11,668 bases of DNA from JAKFVC01 sp040386595 (GCA_040386595.1 JAZKFE010000075.1:1-11668); one strand, 5' to 3'. Counted from the stretch's first letter, positions 1-8,242 are shown. The notes: generated by a model from the letters alone, not told the origin. Program-made: numbers and translations.

Positions 1-1926
1 GCCACAGTGGTTCCTCAACGCGGTCGTGATACTCCAGGCTGACGCGATTGAGTTCGTCAATGGCGACCAGCACCTTCGGTACCGCTTCGGCATCACAATT
101 GGCTGCTCCTAATAATTGCAGTGTGCCTTGAACGAACAGCTCTTCCACTAGCGGCAACAGCGGTGTCGGATCGAACTGCCGTACGTCGCCATAGCGGGCG
201 ACCTGTCCGAGTTGATGCGCAGCGTGAGCGATGGCGATGAACTCAGAACTCTCGGCAGCCAGGACCTGCAGGCGTCGACGAGCCAACTCCATGGTCCCCA
301 TCATGCCGCATTGGCAGGCATCGTTGACCATCTGCGAGGCCACGGCGACGGAAGCACAGTGTTCGAGCTGCGTCTTAAATTTGAATGCTGTTGCGAGTTC
401 AACCGTCTCACCCAGGAGTACCGCTTCGACTAACGCGATTTCATTTTCCGGAGTCCATTGCAGCTGCCATTTCTCGGCCCAGGTGGTAGATTGCTGCCCC
501 GATCCGATTGGTTTGGCAAAGCCGATTTCCAGGACACGCAGTTGATGAAAGAATGACGACCTGCGCAAATCCAAAAATGCCGCATCGTCGCTCTTTGCCC
601 GGCGGTTCTCTCGTAAATCGAGTGTGAATTCTTGCTGGACAGTGGTCTTATATTTTTCCAGCTTCAAGGCGACCAGTCGCCGTTCGAAGTCTTCTTGAAT
701 CGATGTCCGGCTGACTCCTTTGGGGAGTTCACCAATGGCCGTGCCGACATCGACCTTGGCCAGTGCGTCATGTACTGACCGCGGTTCTCCGTGCCCAATG
801 AGCGTCACGGCGGCATCACGCAGATCTCGTAAGGTGGGGGCTGATCCATCCTTGAGCGCCGACAACGTCCGAGCCAGCCGCACTGCTTCGATCACTTCCG
901 CCGTGGAGCGATGTGTCCCCGCCTCGCGCACATGCCGTGCAATCAACGACAGATAACGTCCCGGCAACGCATGAATGTCCCCCTGCTCCAGCGCTTCCCA
1001 TAATAGTTCAAAATAAGCAGGGGCCAGGTTACCGGCGCCATAGCCTGATTGTGAGGAGAGCTTGAAGTACGAGTACGGCATCAGGGTCAGCTTGCTCGAC
1101 CGCCGACGGAGTGATCCCAGCTCGCCGTCGGTCATCGCCGGAAATTCGCCCTTTAACACCGGCGCATGAAAGGCACCCACCACCGCTACGATTTGTTCCG
1201 GCTTGATGCCGCGGGCGAGCACTTCTTCGATCCGCCGCCGCATATAGGCTTCACGCACCAGATTTTCGGCTCGCCAGCGAGGGCGGTCGATCTCCAGGTC
1301 ACGTAACGCCCGCCCAAATTCAATCGCTGCCAGCCGATAGCTGTGGTCGCTGCAGTTATGTTCGAACCGCCGCTCCCAATAGGTCTCGTAGTCCGGCTCG
1401 CCGCTGCGTTCCGCGAACTGATCGTATACGGAAATGGAACGTTCCGGGCTCCACCGATTATCGTCCGGGGCCAATGTGGGCGCGGACTCAATCGGGACGT
1501 CGTCCGCTACGGAGTCCTCTGTACTTTCGCCCTGCTCTGAATCAGGCTCGGCCGGCTGTTGAGACTTTTCCCAGAGCTCCGCCTCAACGTCCTGCAGGGC
1601 GAGAAAAATATCCGAGGGGAGNNNNNNNNNNTGAACTCGACGTGAGCGTGGTTCTCTTTGGCCCATTGCAGGGCTTGATACTCAGGACTGTACTTCGCTA
1701 AAGGGTACACGAGCGTGCGAACCGGCAGTGAGTCGGTATAGGCTAAAATGGCGATCGGCGGTTTCGTAGCCTTTCGCGTGATGTCGGGAATCAATTCGTC
1801 GGCATCGGCCAGCCCCTCCACCAGTACAACTTTCGGTCGCACTTCATCGAGGTAGCGACGCAGATGCCACGCACCGCCCGGTGACAGGTGGCGTACGCCA
1901 AATACAGGAATCTGCCAGTCGCTCAC
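1..1926 (-). CDS. DUF5682 family protein (YehM-like), C-terminus cut by window edge, interrupted by assembly gap
   Basis: The gene starts at a GTG at 1926-1924, which overlaps the TGA of the MoxR gene (GTGA), so the two are translationally coupled. The frame is open from 1926 to 1632. After ten N bases it is open again in a different frame from 1621 to position 1. Both parts read as one DUF5682 protein of about 640 visible residues; from memory, full-length relatives run to about 750-800. Seen: GVRH at residues 10-13, then a beta-strand ending VEG (E37), and after the gap REAYM (1241-1255) and VVGAFHAP (GAFH at 1166-1177). These recall the two GX2H motifs, the Glu and the RDxxM of TIKI/TraB/EreA proteins. 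The rest is helical and I recognise no domain in it. The function is unknown. Members occur next to MoxR, VWA and SWIM genes (E. coli yehLMPQ), so a role in that complex is inferred. No signal peptide or membrane segment is visible. The family call is firm; the enzymatic idea is tentative. Confidence 0.85.
1622..1631. other. Assembly gap (10 N) inside the DUF5682 gene
   Basis: Ten undetermined bases lie inside a coding region. Upstream codons begin at positions divisible by 3 (last complete codon TTC at 1635-1633). The open frame downstream begins codons at positions of the form 3n+1 (CTC at 1621-1619). Ten bases therefore cannot be the true length: the missing stretch must be 2 modulo 3. Five bases would give EF-x-D-LPSDIFLALQ, which fits the EFIDLP-type strand ending I expect in this family. 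The frameshift is thus most simply an artefact of a fixed-size gap placeholder. Confidence 0.95.
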
Positions 1927-3071
1927 GTGTTGTGCTCCGAGCAGGATGTGAACAACGGCAGCCAGGCCGCTCCTCGTTTCTTCATGATGTTGGTGAGGTA
2001 CTCGGTCCAGATTCCCCGATCTTTCGCTTCGTCCTTCACGACGGAACCCTGCAGGCCGGCGGCCAAATCGTGGGCCGTGACTTCACCCGATCCAAAGTTG
2101 CCCGCCAGAGCCATACTGTTGGCCAACACTGAAATGGCCTCGGCCGTTGAGAGGACCCCGGAGGGTGTTTTCAATTTGTTCTTACCGTCCAACGTCTGCC
2201 CCAAACGCAGCTCGCGGAAGATGGTGACGACTTTCTCGATGGCATCGGCGGCGGGGAGTTCTGCTTTCAGTTCCAGATTCGTTGCTAGTTCGCCGACCCG
2301 TTTGCGGACGATATCGATTTCCGTTTCCAACGAATTGGGAGTTGGCAGCACAATGATATTAAATCGCCGTTTCAACGCGGCCGACATGTCGTTGACGCCG
2401 CGGTCTCGCGTGTTGGCTGTCGCAATCACGGAAAAACCTTTGGCCGCGGGGATCTCTGTTTCTAACTCGGGAATCGACAGCCGCTTTTCCGAGAGCAACG
2501 AAATCATGGCGTCCTGGACTTCCGAAGCACACCGGGTGACTTCTTCAAACCGCGCCAAGGTTCCGGATTCCATCGCTCGGAAGATGGGACTCTTGATGAG
2601 CGCCTCAGGGCTGGGGCCGTGAGCGATCAACATGGCATAATTCCAGGTATACCGAATCTGTTCCTCGGTCGTCCCGGCGGTTCCTTGTACAACTTTTGTG
2701 GAATCCCCATTGATGGCGGCGGCCAGATGTTCCGACAACCACGACTTCGCCGTGCCAGGCTCACCAATCAGCAGTAACGCACGATCGGTGACGAGTGTCG
2801 CGATCGCAATTTCGACCAGCCGCTGATGCCCGATGTACTTAGGGCTGATCTCGAGTTTGCCGCACTGACCGCCGCAAATATACGTCAGCACCGACCTGGC
2901 CGACATCTGCCAGCCAGGGGGCCGATCAAAGCGATCTTCCTTAATGAGAGCGGCGATTTCCTCGGCATACATCACTTCGGCCGGCGCTCGTAATATGCGA
3001 TCGTTTTTGACCGCTGCGGTCGCCGGTAAGGCAACAGAGTTGTCATCCTCAGTGGGCTTCTTTTTTGCCAT
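1923..3071 (-). CDS. MoxR-family AAA+ ATPase (YehL-like)
   Basis: This is a 382-residue cytoplasmic AAA+ ATPase. Walker A is GEPGTAKS at 103-110. The Walker B region is ARFEEV at about 173-178, with Glu where Asp is usual. Sensor 1 is VIATAN at 215-220, followed by a candidate arginine-finger segment ALKRRFN at 232-238. A lid-type helical region follows. The stretch EVQDAMISLLSEKRLSIPELETE (184-206 region) is typical of the MoxR class that includes E. coli YehL. MoxR ATPases generally work with a VWA-domain partner as remodelling chaperones (RavA-ViaA, NorQ-NorD, CbbQ-CbbO), and that partner is expected left of the window. The ATG at 3071 has a good Shine-Dalgarno (AAGG, complement of 3079-3082, 7 bases upstream). 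It lies 110 bp after the HEAT-like gene and overlaps the DUF5682 gene by four bases. The client is unknown. Confidence 0.93.
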   Translation of the reverse strand: MAKKKPTEDDNSVALPATAAVKNDRILRAPAEVMYAEEIAALIKEDRFDRPPGWQMSARSVLTYICGGQCGKLEISPKYIGHQRLVEIAIATLVTDRALLLIGEPGTAKSWLSEHLAAAINGDSTKVVQGTAGTTEEQIRYTWNYAMLIAHGPSPEALIKSPIFRAMESGTLARFEEVTRCASEVQDAMISLLSEKRLSIPELETEIPAAKGFSVIATANTRDRGVNDMSAALKRRFNIIVLPTPNSLETEIDIVRKRVGELATNLELKAELPAADAIEKVVTIFRELRLGQTLDGKNKLKTPSGVLSTAEAISVLANSMALAGNFGSGEVTAHDLAAGLQGSVVKDEAKDRGIWTEYLTNIMKKRGAAWLPLFTSCSEHNT

Positions 3072-3078
3072 GGAATTG

Positions 3079-3082
3079 CCTT
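3079..3082 (-). promoter_or_regulatory. Ribosome binding site of the MoxR ATPase gene
   Basis: The sequence AAGG lies seven bases before the ATG at 3071-3069. It supports that start over the later in-frame methionine at residue 34. Confidence 0.5.
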
Positions 3083-3181
3083 ATACAGTCAGGTGAACCA
3101 TCGAGATCTTGATCAATGAGATGGCAATTTGAAGGGATGACGATTACAGGGGAATCGAATGACTGGGCCGGGAAACAACGG

Positions 3182-4969
3182 TCACGGTTTGCTGGTGAGC
3201 TCGCCGATTGCCACGAACAGCTTGCCCCGGGCGTTCTCATGAAGTTCCGGCAAAACCGCTTCCAGTTGTGGTGCCGCTGATTTGGGAAGTCGTGGAATTA
3301 TGTCGATAATCCAATGCATTCCGGAGAGATTCTTGGCCTTCGGACTCGCACAGTGGAGCAGGACTTTAACGAAGCTATCGGTCGTTTCAGGGTGACTGAC
3401 ATGAATCATCAATGCCAATGTGGTCATGTAGTTGTCGAAGTTCCGTGATTTTTGCAGCGTGGCATTGAAGCTGTCGGAGATCAGAGCATTGGACGCCGCA
3501 TGACCCGGAACGGCTAGTGGTCTTAAGAAGTTCAAGTCGCGGGCACTGACGGCCAAATCTAGCCAGCGAGAATCCCACGGAGCGATAAGAGGTATCTCGT
3601 CAGGGACGTAATACCACTTGCAGGAGCCGGCAATGGCTTCCGAAATCGTCTTGCGCCTGGTCAACACTGCATCTTTGAGATTCTTCTTTTGGGGGAGATC
3701 GGCGGTGAAATGAGGTGAAAAGATCTCAAAGACCTCGGCGGGTGGCAAATGTTTGTAGGCGGCTTGAATTGCGATCATTAGAAGACTCGATTCCAGAGTC
3801 TCGTGTGCCTGAAACAACGCCTGGCGAGTGACCGCCGTGCATTCCGTAAGTAGCTCGCAAATCCTTCGTGTGATCACCAGGCCAGTATGCCCGCCCAGCG
3901 ATTGCAACAAATCTCTTTGCTTAAAAGACTCCAGCAGAAATGGCTCTGCGATCTCATACTTGCCACCACCGATGCAACTCAGCAGGCCAAAGAATTGTGT
4001 GAAGTTAGCCTCGAATGCTTTCTGGTCCTCCGATTTTAATAAGACTTCAAATTCTGACTTTGCTTCTTCCAGGGCCGCATTCACGATCTCAGGAATTGAA
4101 TGCTGGTAAATGGCGTGGGTGACCAATTCCAGATCGGACGATCTCAATACTTTCTTAATGGCGGCGATCGCTTCAGGCGCGTTGATCGCAGCGAGAGCTT
4201 GATAAACCGCCCGGCGCACATCTATCGATCTGTCGTCAACATGTCCTAACAATATTGGCAGGTCTTCAGTTTCTTGTCCCAGGCATTCAATCGCGCCCAC
4301 ACGCATCTCTTTCGCACCTTCCTGCAGTGCCTGCTTCACAAGTGGCCGCGCGCTTCCTGGATCCAATCGATACATCAGTGTCAGCCGCCGGACATGTCCC
4401 GTTGTTTTGCCTTTGGCATTGAATGCGGCTTTCAGCTGCGGATAGATGGCTTTTCCGTATTGTGGTAGGACGGTTGTCGCCAGCAGGTATCCGATATCCG
4501 AATAGGCGTCATCGAGAGCCCTCAATGCGGGCTGGACGAGCCTCAGATCTTGAAATGCGCCCAGGTTGTACCCGTCTTGAATCGTCTCGAACCGCCCAGA
4601 GCCTGCCGTCGTGAGGGCCTCAACTAGCGGTTTCAGGACTTGAGCACCGACGTGTGTCGTCTGCAGCCCCAGATCCGTTGTTTCCAGGGGCTCGATCTCA
4701 CCTGTCAGGCCGGTTTCTCCTTGGGTGTAGAGAATTGCGTTGACCAGCGTGGTCAGCTCCAGCAACGCTTGAGACGAAGTCTGTTCATTGCTTTCCACAA
4801 GTGCGGTCACTGCTTGAGCCGCCTTGGCAAACACGGGGGCTTTCGCTCCAGCTTGTTCCAGAGGGGCAATCAACTTCTGCAGGCGGAAGTCTCCTGCGGC
4901 GACCACGCTTCCCGCAATGGCCAACCGCCGCACTTCATCATAAACCTGCGTGAGAACGGCAATACTCAT
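3182..4969 (-). CDS. HEAT-repeat-like helical scaffold protein
   Basis: This 595-residue protein is predicted soluble and almost wholly alpha-helical, with no signal peptide or membrane segment. The clearest HEAT-type repeats lie at roughly residues 205-300. There, helical pairs carry patterns such as MRVGAIECLG, DVRRAVYQALAAI and a following AIAAIKKVLRSSD. Such alpha-solenoids usually mediate protein-protein contact, so a scaffold or adaptor role is inferred; no catalytic motif was seen. It lies between the SWIM gene (86 bp upstream) and the MoxR gene (110 bp downstream), all on one strand. As I recall, actinobacterial versions of this cluster carry a DUF5691 gene in the same slot, so this protein may be a functional counterpart. 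The ATG at 4969 has only a weak purine stretch upstream (GAGATGAAC). The solenoid assignment is good for the centre, but the N- and C-terminal thirds are too diverged to place repeats by eye. Confidence 0.8.
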   Translation of the reverse strand: MSIAVLTQVYDEVRRLAIAGSVVAAGDFRLQKLIAPLEQAGAKAPVFAKAAQAVTALVESNEQTSSQALLELTTLVNAILYTQGETGLTGEIEPLETTDLGLQTTHVGAQVLKPLVEALTTAGSGRFETIQDGYNLGAFQDLRLVQPALRALDDAYSDIGYLLATTVLPQYGKAIYPQLKAAFNAKGKTTGHVRRLTLMYRLDPGSARPLVKQALQEGAKEMRVGAIECLGQETEDLPILLGHVDDRSIDVRRAVYQALAAINAPEAIAAIKKVLRSSDLELVTHAIYQHSIPEIVNAALEEAKSEFEVLLKSEDQKAFEANFTQFFGLLSCIGGGKYEIAEPFLLESFKQRDLLQSLGGHTGLVITRRICELLTECTAVTRQALFQAHETLESSLLMIAIQAAYKHLPPAEVFEIFSPHFTADLPQKKNLKDAVLTRRKTISEAIAGSCKWYYVPDEIPLIAPWDSRWLDLAVSARDLNFLRPLAVPGHAASNALISDSFNATLQKSRNFDNYMTTLALMIHVSHPETTDSFVKVLLHCASPKAKNLSGMHWIIDIIPRLPKSAAPQLEAVLPELHENARGKLFVAIGELTSKP

Positions 4970-5055
4970 TGTTGTTCATCTCGGGGCTGAAATAGCAATT
5001 AGACTATTGAGGTCAGACTCGGTTTACCGAATGGCGAAGCCGATTGAGGTACCGA

Positions 5056-6510
5056 TTAGAATGTCATGCGGATCATGTTTGTTGGTGTCACAATACTCAG
5101 CGGCTTAATCTGCAGCTTGCGGGTATCTAAGTTGTGTACAAAACGCACAACCAGTGTTTGATTCTCCAGACATGCTGGCGGCAGCTGCGAGAGCAAATGA
5201 CAGCTGGCGGGTTCCTCGCTCATCCCGGCGTCCGTCAGCACGAGTCGTTCCCCCTTGGCGTCCTCGACGACTCGCGTTCCATCGACCTGACCGATGCGTT
5301 TGAAGTTCAAGGCATAGATGGGCTGCTTGTCCGCCAGCGGCCCTTTAAGATGCGTCTTCACTTCTTTAATAACGGCTGCGAAGTCGGGGTTTCCGTGACC
5401 GCGGATGGTTTGAAAGTCTTTTGGCTCGATAGGCCGTAGCAGCATGGCCTCCCAGCGAATCCGCGGGTTGACGCCACCGGGATAGGTGCACAGTTCTTTG
5501 ACTTGTGCGATCTGAAAAAAGCTATCGTCGCTCTTGATGAACTTGGCGGCTTTGTAGGGTCGGAAGTTTTGAGTGATCCGAATGCGTCCGGTCTTCAAGG
5601 TCATCCACACGCCGGTCTCAACAAGCTCCCGGCGGGCGACATCGTCGTAAGAGTTGAACGCCAGTTGCACGAGCTCGACATCGTTCTCCACCAAGCCGGC
5701 GTCTTTCAGTTCGCGCAGCTGCCAGGCATGACCGAGCCACGCGGCGATGCTGGTTTCGGTTTCCGGCGCGAGCTCGGGATCGTCCAGTCGCCGTTGCAAG
5801 TAGCTGCGCCCCTGCTTGACGATGGTGTGCAGCCGGCCTAGCTGGTCGAGTGCCTCGCTGAAGACCAGTTCGCGCTGATTGCTCGACTGGCCGTCATGAA
5901 ACCGTCCATCTTCGCTGGCGAACAGCCGGGTGTAATTGTGTAGGGCGACTTGTGCCCCGGGCAGGTAGGCGTTCCCCAGCTGTTTTGCCTGTTCCTCGAT
6001 TTCACCGGCGGTCTTGGCACTCATGTTGCCAATCCCCAGCCGCACGAGATCGTTCGTCAGCTTTTCTAACAGATCAATGCCCGTCAGTTGGGCTTGGATT
6101 TTCTTAGCGAGAGCTCCCTTATTCACAGTCTTGGGTTTCTCGACCTCTTCGACTTTCTTCTCGACGCGGGATTGCAGTTTTTCCCGTTTCGATTGCAGGT
6201 CTTCAGGGACCGTGGTCGTTGAAAAAAGTTTCCCTTGAGCGAACGCGTACATCAGCCCCAGGCTGTGCTTGCAGGGGAACTGGCGGCTGGGGCAATTGCA
6301 GCGATGTGTCGGTGCGTCCGGTCGCTGAAAATCGCACGAGCAACGATACGGCTCTTTGCCGCTTCCCTGGCATTCACCGAACAGAATCGTTTGATCTTCC
6401 GAGACACTGAGGGACAGGAACTTGCCCTTCAGTACAAGTCCGCGGCCATTTTTGGCGGCCTCCGCATTGGGAGCGGCGGAGTCTACATAGCCTTCGTCGA
6501 TCGCGATCAT
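5056..6510 (-). CDS. SWIM zinc-finger protein (YehQ-like)
   Basis: This is a 484-residue cytoplasmic protein. The SWIM motif CxCxnCxH is clear: C71-x-C73, then C80-x-H82 (CNCPSRQFPCKH). A second CxC (C57, C59) lies just before it and could be an alternative first ligand pair. A charged, probably coiled-coil linker rich in Lys and Glu follows at about 105-135. The remaining roughly 340 residues are mixed alpha/beta and not recognisable to me. SWIM domains bind zinc and mediate binding to DNA or to proteins. E. coli YehQ is a SWIM protein of the yehLMPQ cluster, and the MoxR and DUF5682 neighbours here make this the same type of gene set. It is the first gene of the cassette, with a candidate promoter at 6564-6592. 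The ATG at 6510 is preceded only by a weak GTGAGATA ribosome site. No close upstream in-frame alternative looks better. Confidence 0.88.
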   Translation of the reverse strand: MIAIDEGYVDSAAPNAEAAKNGRGLVLKGKFLSLSVSEDQTILFGECQGSGKEPYRCSCDFQRPDAPTHRCNCPSRQFPCKHSLGLMYAFAQGKLFSTTTVPEDLQSKREKLQSRVEKKVEEVEKPKTVNKGALAKKIQAQLTGIDLLEKLTNDLVRLGIGNMSAKTAGEIEEQAKQLGNAYLPGAQVALHNYTRLFASEDGRFHDGQSSNQRELVFSEALDQLGRLHTIVKQGRSYLQRRLDDPELAPETETSIAAWLGHAWQLRELKDAGLVENDVELVQLAFNSYDDVARRELVETGVWMTLKTGRIRITQNFRPYKAAKFIKSDDSFFQIAQVKELCTYPGGVNPRIRWEAMLLRPIEPKDFQTIRGHGNPDFAAVIKEVKTHLKGPLADKQPIYALNFKRIGQVDGTRVVEDAKGERLVLTDAGMSEEPASCHLLSQLPPACLENQTLVVRFVHNLDTRKLQIKPLSIVTPTNMIRMTF

Positions 6511-6563
6511 GACTATCTCACTGAGGAGTCAACCAGAATGATGAGAGAGACTGCTGCGCGAGG

Positions 6564-6592
6564 ATTATCTCCACCAAGTGGTTTCGACTCAA
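6564..6592 (-). promoter_or_regulatory. Candidate sigma70-type promoter of the SWIM-HEAT-MoxR-DUF5682 cassette
   Basis: On the minus strand, TTGAGT (6592-6587) and GATAAT (6569-6564) are separated by exactly 17 bases. They match the consensus at 4/6 and 5/6 positions. Transcription would start near 6557, leaving a leader of about 46 bases before the SWIM start. The spacer contains a small dyad, CCAC-N3-GTGG (6571-6581). This is the best promoter-like sequence seen in the gap between the two minus-strand operons. Confidence 0.45.
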
Positions 6593-6664
6593 GGCATACC
6601 GTAATTTTGATCAGCAGTGCCTGTGGTGAGTTTCATGAGTTTGTTAGCGAAGGGGCGTTCCGCA

Positions 6665-6797
6665 TTCATAGTCGTTGTTCGCTCCGCGAACATAACGCAT
6701 TCGCAGTAGCCGGCCGGAATCTGTATTGAATCTCAATACGGAACCCACCTCTCTACTGCGAGCACGTTATGTTCGCGGAGTGAACAACGACTATGAA
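6665..6797. repeat. 133-bp nested palindrome, MITE- or REP/BIME-like
   Basis: Two 45-bp arms (6665-6709 and 6753-6797) are inverted copies that agree at 41 of 45 positions. The centre at 6731 holds a further perfect 7-bp stem (GTATTGA at 6723-6729 and TCAATAC at 6733-6739) with a 3-base loop, on the same axis. Each arm can also fold by itself: GTTCGC-TCC-GCGAAC in the left arm, and the same stem with one G:U-type change in the right arm. The element begins 8 bases after the stop codon of the ABC permease. No transposase or convincing target-site duplication is visible. There is no T-run after it on the minus strand, so a classical intrinsic terminator is unlikely, though it could still stop or stabilise the ABC transcript. 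Confidence 0.85.
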
Positions 6798-6805
6798 GAC
6801 CGTAC

Positions 6806-8185
6806 CTATCTCAAGGCGTCTAGTGGCTTCAAACGGATCGCGGAGAACGCGGGGAGAAAGCCGCCTAGGAAACCCATGGCGAGGGCTAGCAGAATGCTGT
6901 AGATCAGCGAAACGGCGTCGACTGTCAGTTTGAGCACAACGGTTTTGCCGCCCCCTTGACCACTGCCGACCACGCTGGTTGCGGTCAAGCCGTCGGCGAA
7001 TGAGCCCAGGGCACACCCGATCAAACCGCCGACCAGGGCGATGACGAGGGACTCTAACAGGAAGGAAATCATAATGTGGAGTTTGCCGAAGCCCAGCAAT
7101 TGCAACACACCGATGTCCTTCGTGCGTTGGCTGATGGCTGCGAACATTGTATTCATGACTCCGAAGACACCACCTACCGCGATGAACACGGTCACGAACA
7201 AAATGCCGAACTCAAACTGCTTGTTGATTTGCGACAGGCTCTCAAAATACTCAGTTTCGAGGAGCGGGTTCACCGAGGCCTTTTCGTACTTCTTAAAGAC
7301 GTCTTTCAGCTTCAGCGCAGCCGGGCCATCGGCGGCTCGCATGACGAGCGACGTGTAGGTCGACTTGCCGAATTTGGGGCCGATCACGCTCCGTTTGCCC
7401 CAGACTTCCGAATCAAACGTGGAGCCTGACGATTTCATCACGCCTACGACCAGCCAGTTGCGGTTGGCAATGTTGAACGTGTCGCCAATCTCCAGTCGGT
7501 CTGGATTCTTGGCCGTGCGCAGGACTTCGGGCGAACGTCCTCGTGACAGTTCACGAGCCACCCCTTCGCCGATCACGACTTCGATTGCCGATTCCGATTG
7601 CCCCTCAACTTCTTGCACGCCCGAGCTGGAAAACCAGCGGCCGTTGGGGAGCAATGTCACGCCATGGACTAAGCCGGAGATTTCGGGATCGTCCACGCCG
7701 CGCATCTGAACGAAGCGACGTTGAGGCCCGCCGGACGTCGCTTGTTCGATCGGTTGATTCACGACGAGATACGTTTCCCGGCTACACAGTCTCTTGCCGT
7801 CGACGGTCGTCACGCCGGGTTGATTTTCCAAGTCGCCCACATCGGAAAAGCCGAGATTACTAAAACCTTCGTCAGTGGCCCCCTCGGAGAGAATGATGAC
7901 GTTCCCGGGCTGGCCGCTGTTTTCGGTCAGGCGTTGCATCCCTTTCACGAACGCCAGCATGACCGTCATCAAACCCAGCACCAACGTAAACGCCAGAGCG
8001 GTCATGACGGTGGTTTTCCAGCGGACGGTCAGGTTCCGCACGTTGTAACTGAGCGGTACTTCGCACACGGCCCATAGTATCAGCACGACCGCTAACGCGA
8101 TCGCCGAAGCGATCAGCAGGGACGTCGGGATACGTTGAAACTCGGAGATACTCAGAGCCAAAATGACGGGTGATACGGCAGGCAT
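6806..8185 (-). CDS. FtsX/MacB-type ABC transporter permease (second permease)
   Basis: This 459-residue inner-membrane protein has five apparent membrane segments: about 22-42, 59-80, 325-348, 370-396 and 425-448. A large extracytoplasmic domain lies between the second and third (about 81-324), as in MacB_PCD plus FtsX architecture. The extra first helix makes it one segment longer than the standard four-helix LolC/MacB layout. The conserved FtsX stretch after the third segment is present (GVMNTMFAAISQRTKDIGVL, 342-361) and ends in the LLGFGKLHI coupling region. It presumably pairs with the permease at 8271-9533 and the ATPase at 9683-10402 to move a lipoprotein, lipid or peptide by a mechanotransmission-type cycle; the substrate cannot be told. 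The ATG at 8185 follows the previous gene by 85 bp and has a weak GGATG ribosome site. The gene ends just before the palindromic repeat at 6665-6797. Confidence 0.9.
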   Translation of the reverse strand: MPAVSPVILALSISEFQRIPTSLLIASAIALAVVLILWAVCEVPLSYNVRNLTVRWKTTVMTALAFTLVLGLMTVMLAFVKGMQRLTENSGQPGNVIILSEGATDEGFSNLGFSDVGDLENQPGVTTVDGKRLCSRETYLVVNQPIEQATSGGPQRRFVQMRGVDDPEISGLVHGVTLLPNGRWFSSSGVQEVEGQSESAIEVVIGEGVARELSRGRSPEVLRTAKNPDRLEIGDTFNIANRNWLVVGVMKSSGSTFDSEVWGKRSVIGPKFGKSTYTSLVMRAADGPAALKLKDVFKKYEKASVNPLLETEYFESLSQINKQFEFGILFVTVFIAVGGVFGVMNTMFAAISQRTKDIGVLQLLGFGKLHIMISFLLESLVIALVGGLIGCALGSFADGLTATSVVGSGQGGGKTVVLKLTVDAVSLIYSILLALAMGFLGGFLPAFSAIRLKPLDALR

Positions 8186-8242
8186 GAGTCACATCCAACG
8201 GGCTACAATTTGAATCGCTGAAATCGCTAAATTTTGGAACAT

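Noticed and set aside
1507..1621. Apparent C-terminal tail of the DUF5682 protein read straight through the N run to a stop at 1507
   Set aside because: The tail is out of frame and low in meaning. The neighbouring frame is open from 1621 to 1 and matches DUF5682, so the stop is an artefact of gap length.
1888..2622. Open frame of about 244 codons on the plus strand opposite the MoxR gene
   Set aside because: It overlaps the ATPase entirely, and its Ser/Arg-rich composition fits a reverse-strand shadow.
3074..3129. Inverted AATTGCC (3074-3080) and GGCAATT (3123-3129) in front of the MoxR gene
   Set aside because: Only seven bases pair across a 42-base loop. This is too weak to call a regulatory structure by eye.
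6665..6797. Palindrome as a classical Rho-independent terminator of the ABC operon
   Set aside because: The stem is far longer than usual and no T-run follows on the minus strand. It is kept only as a repeat with a possible secondary role.
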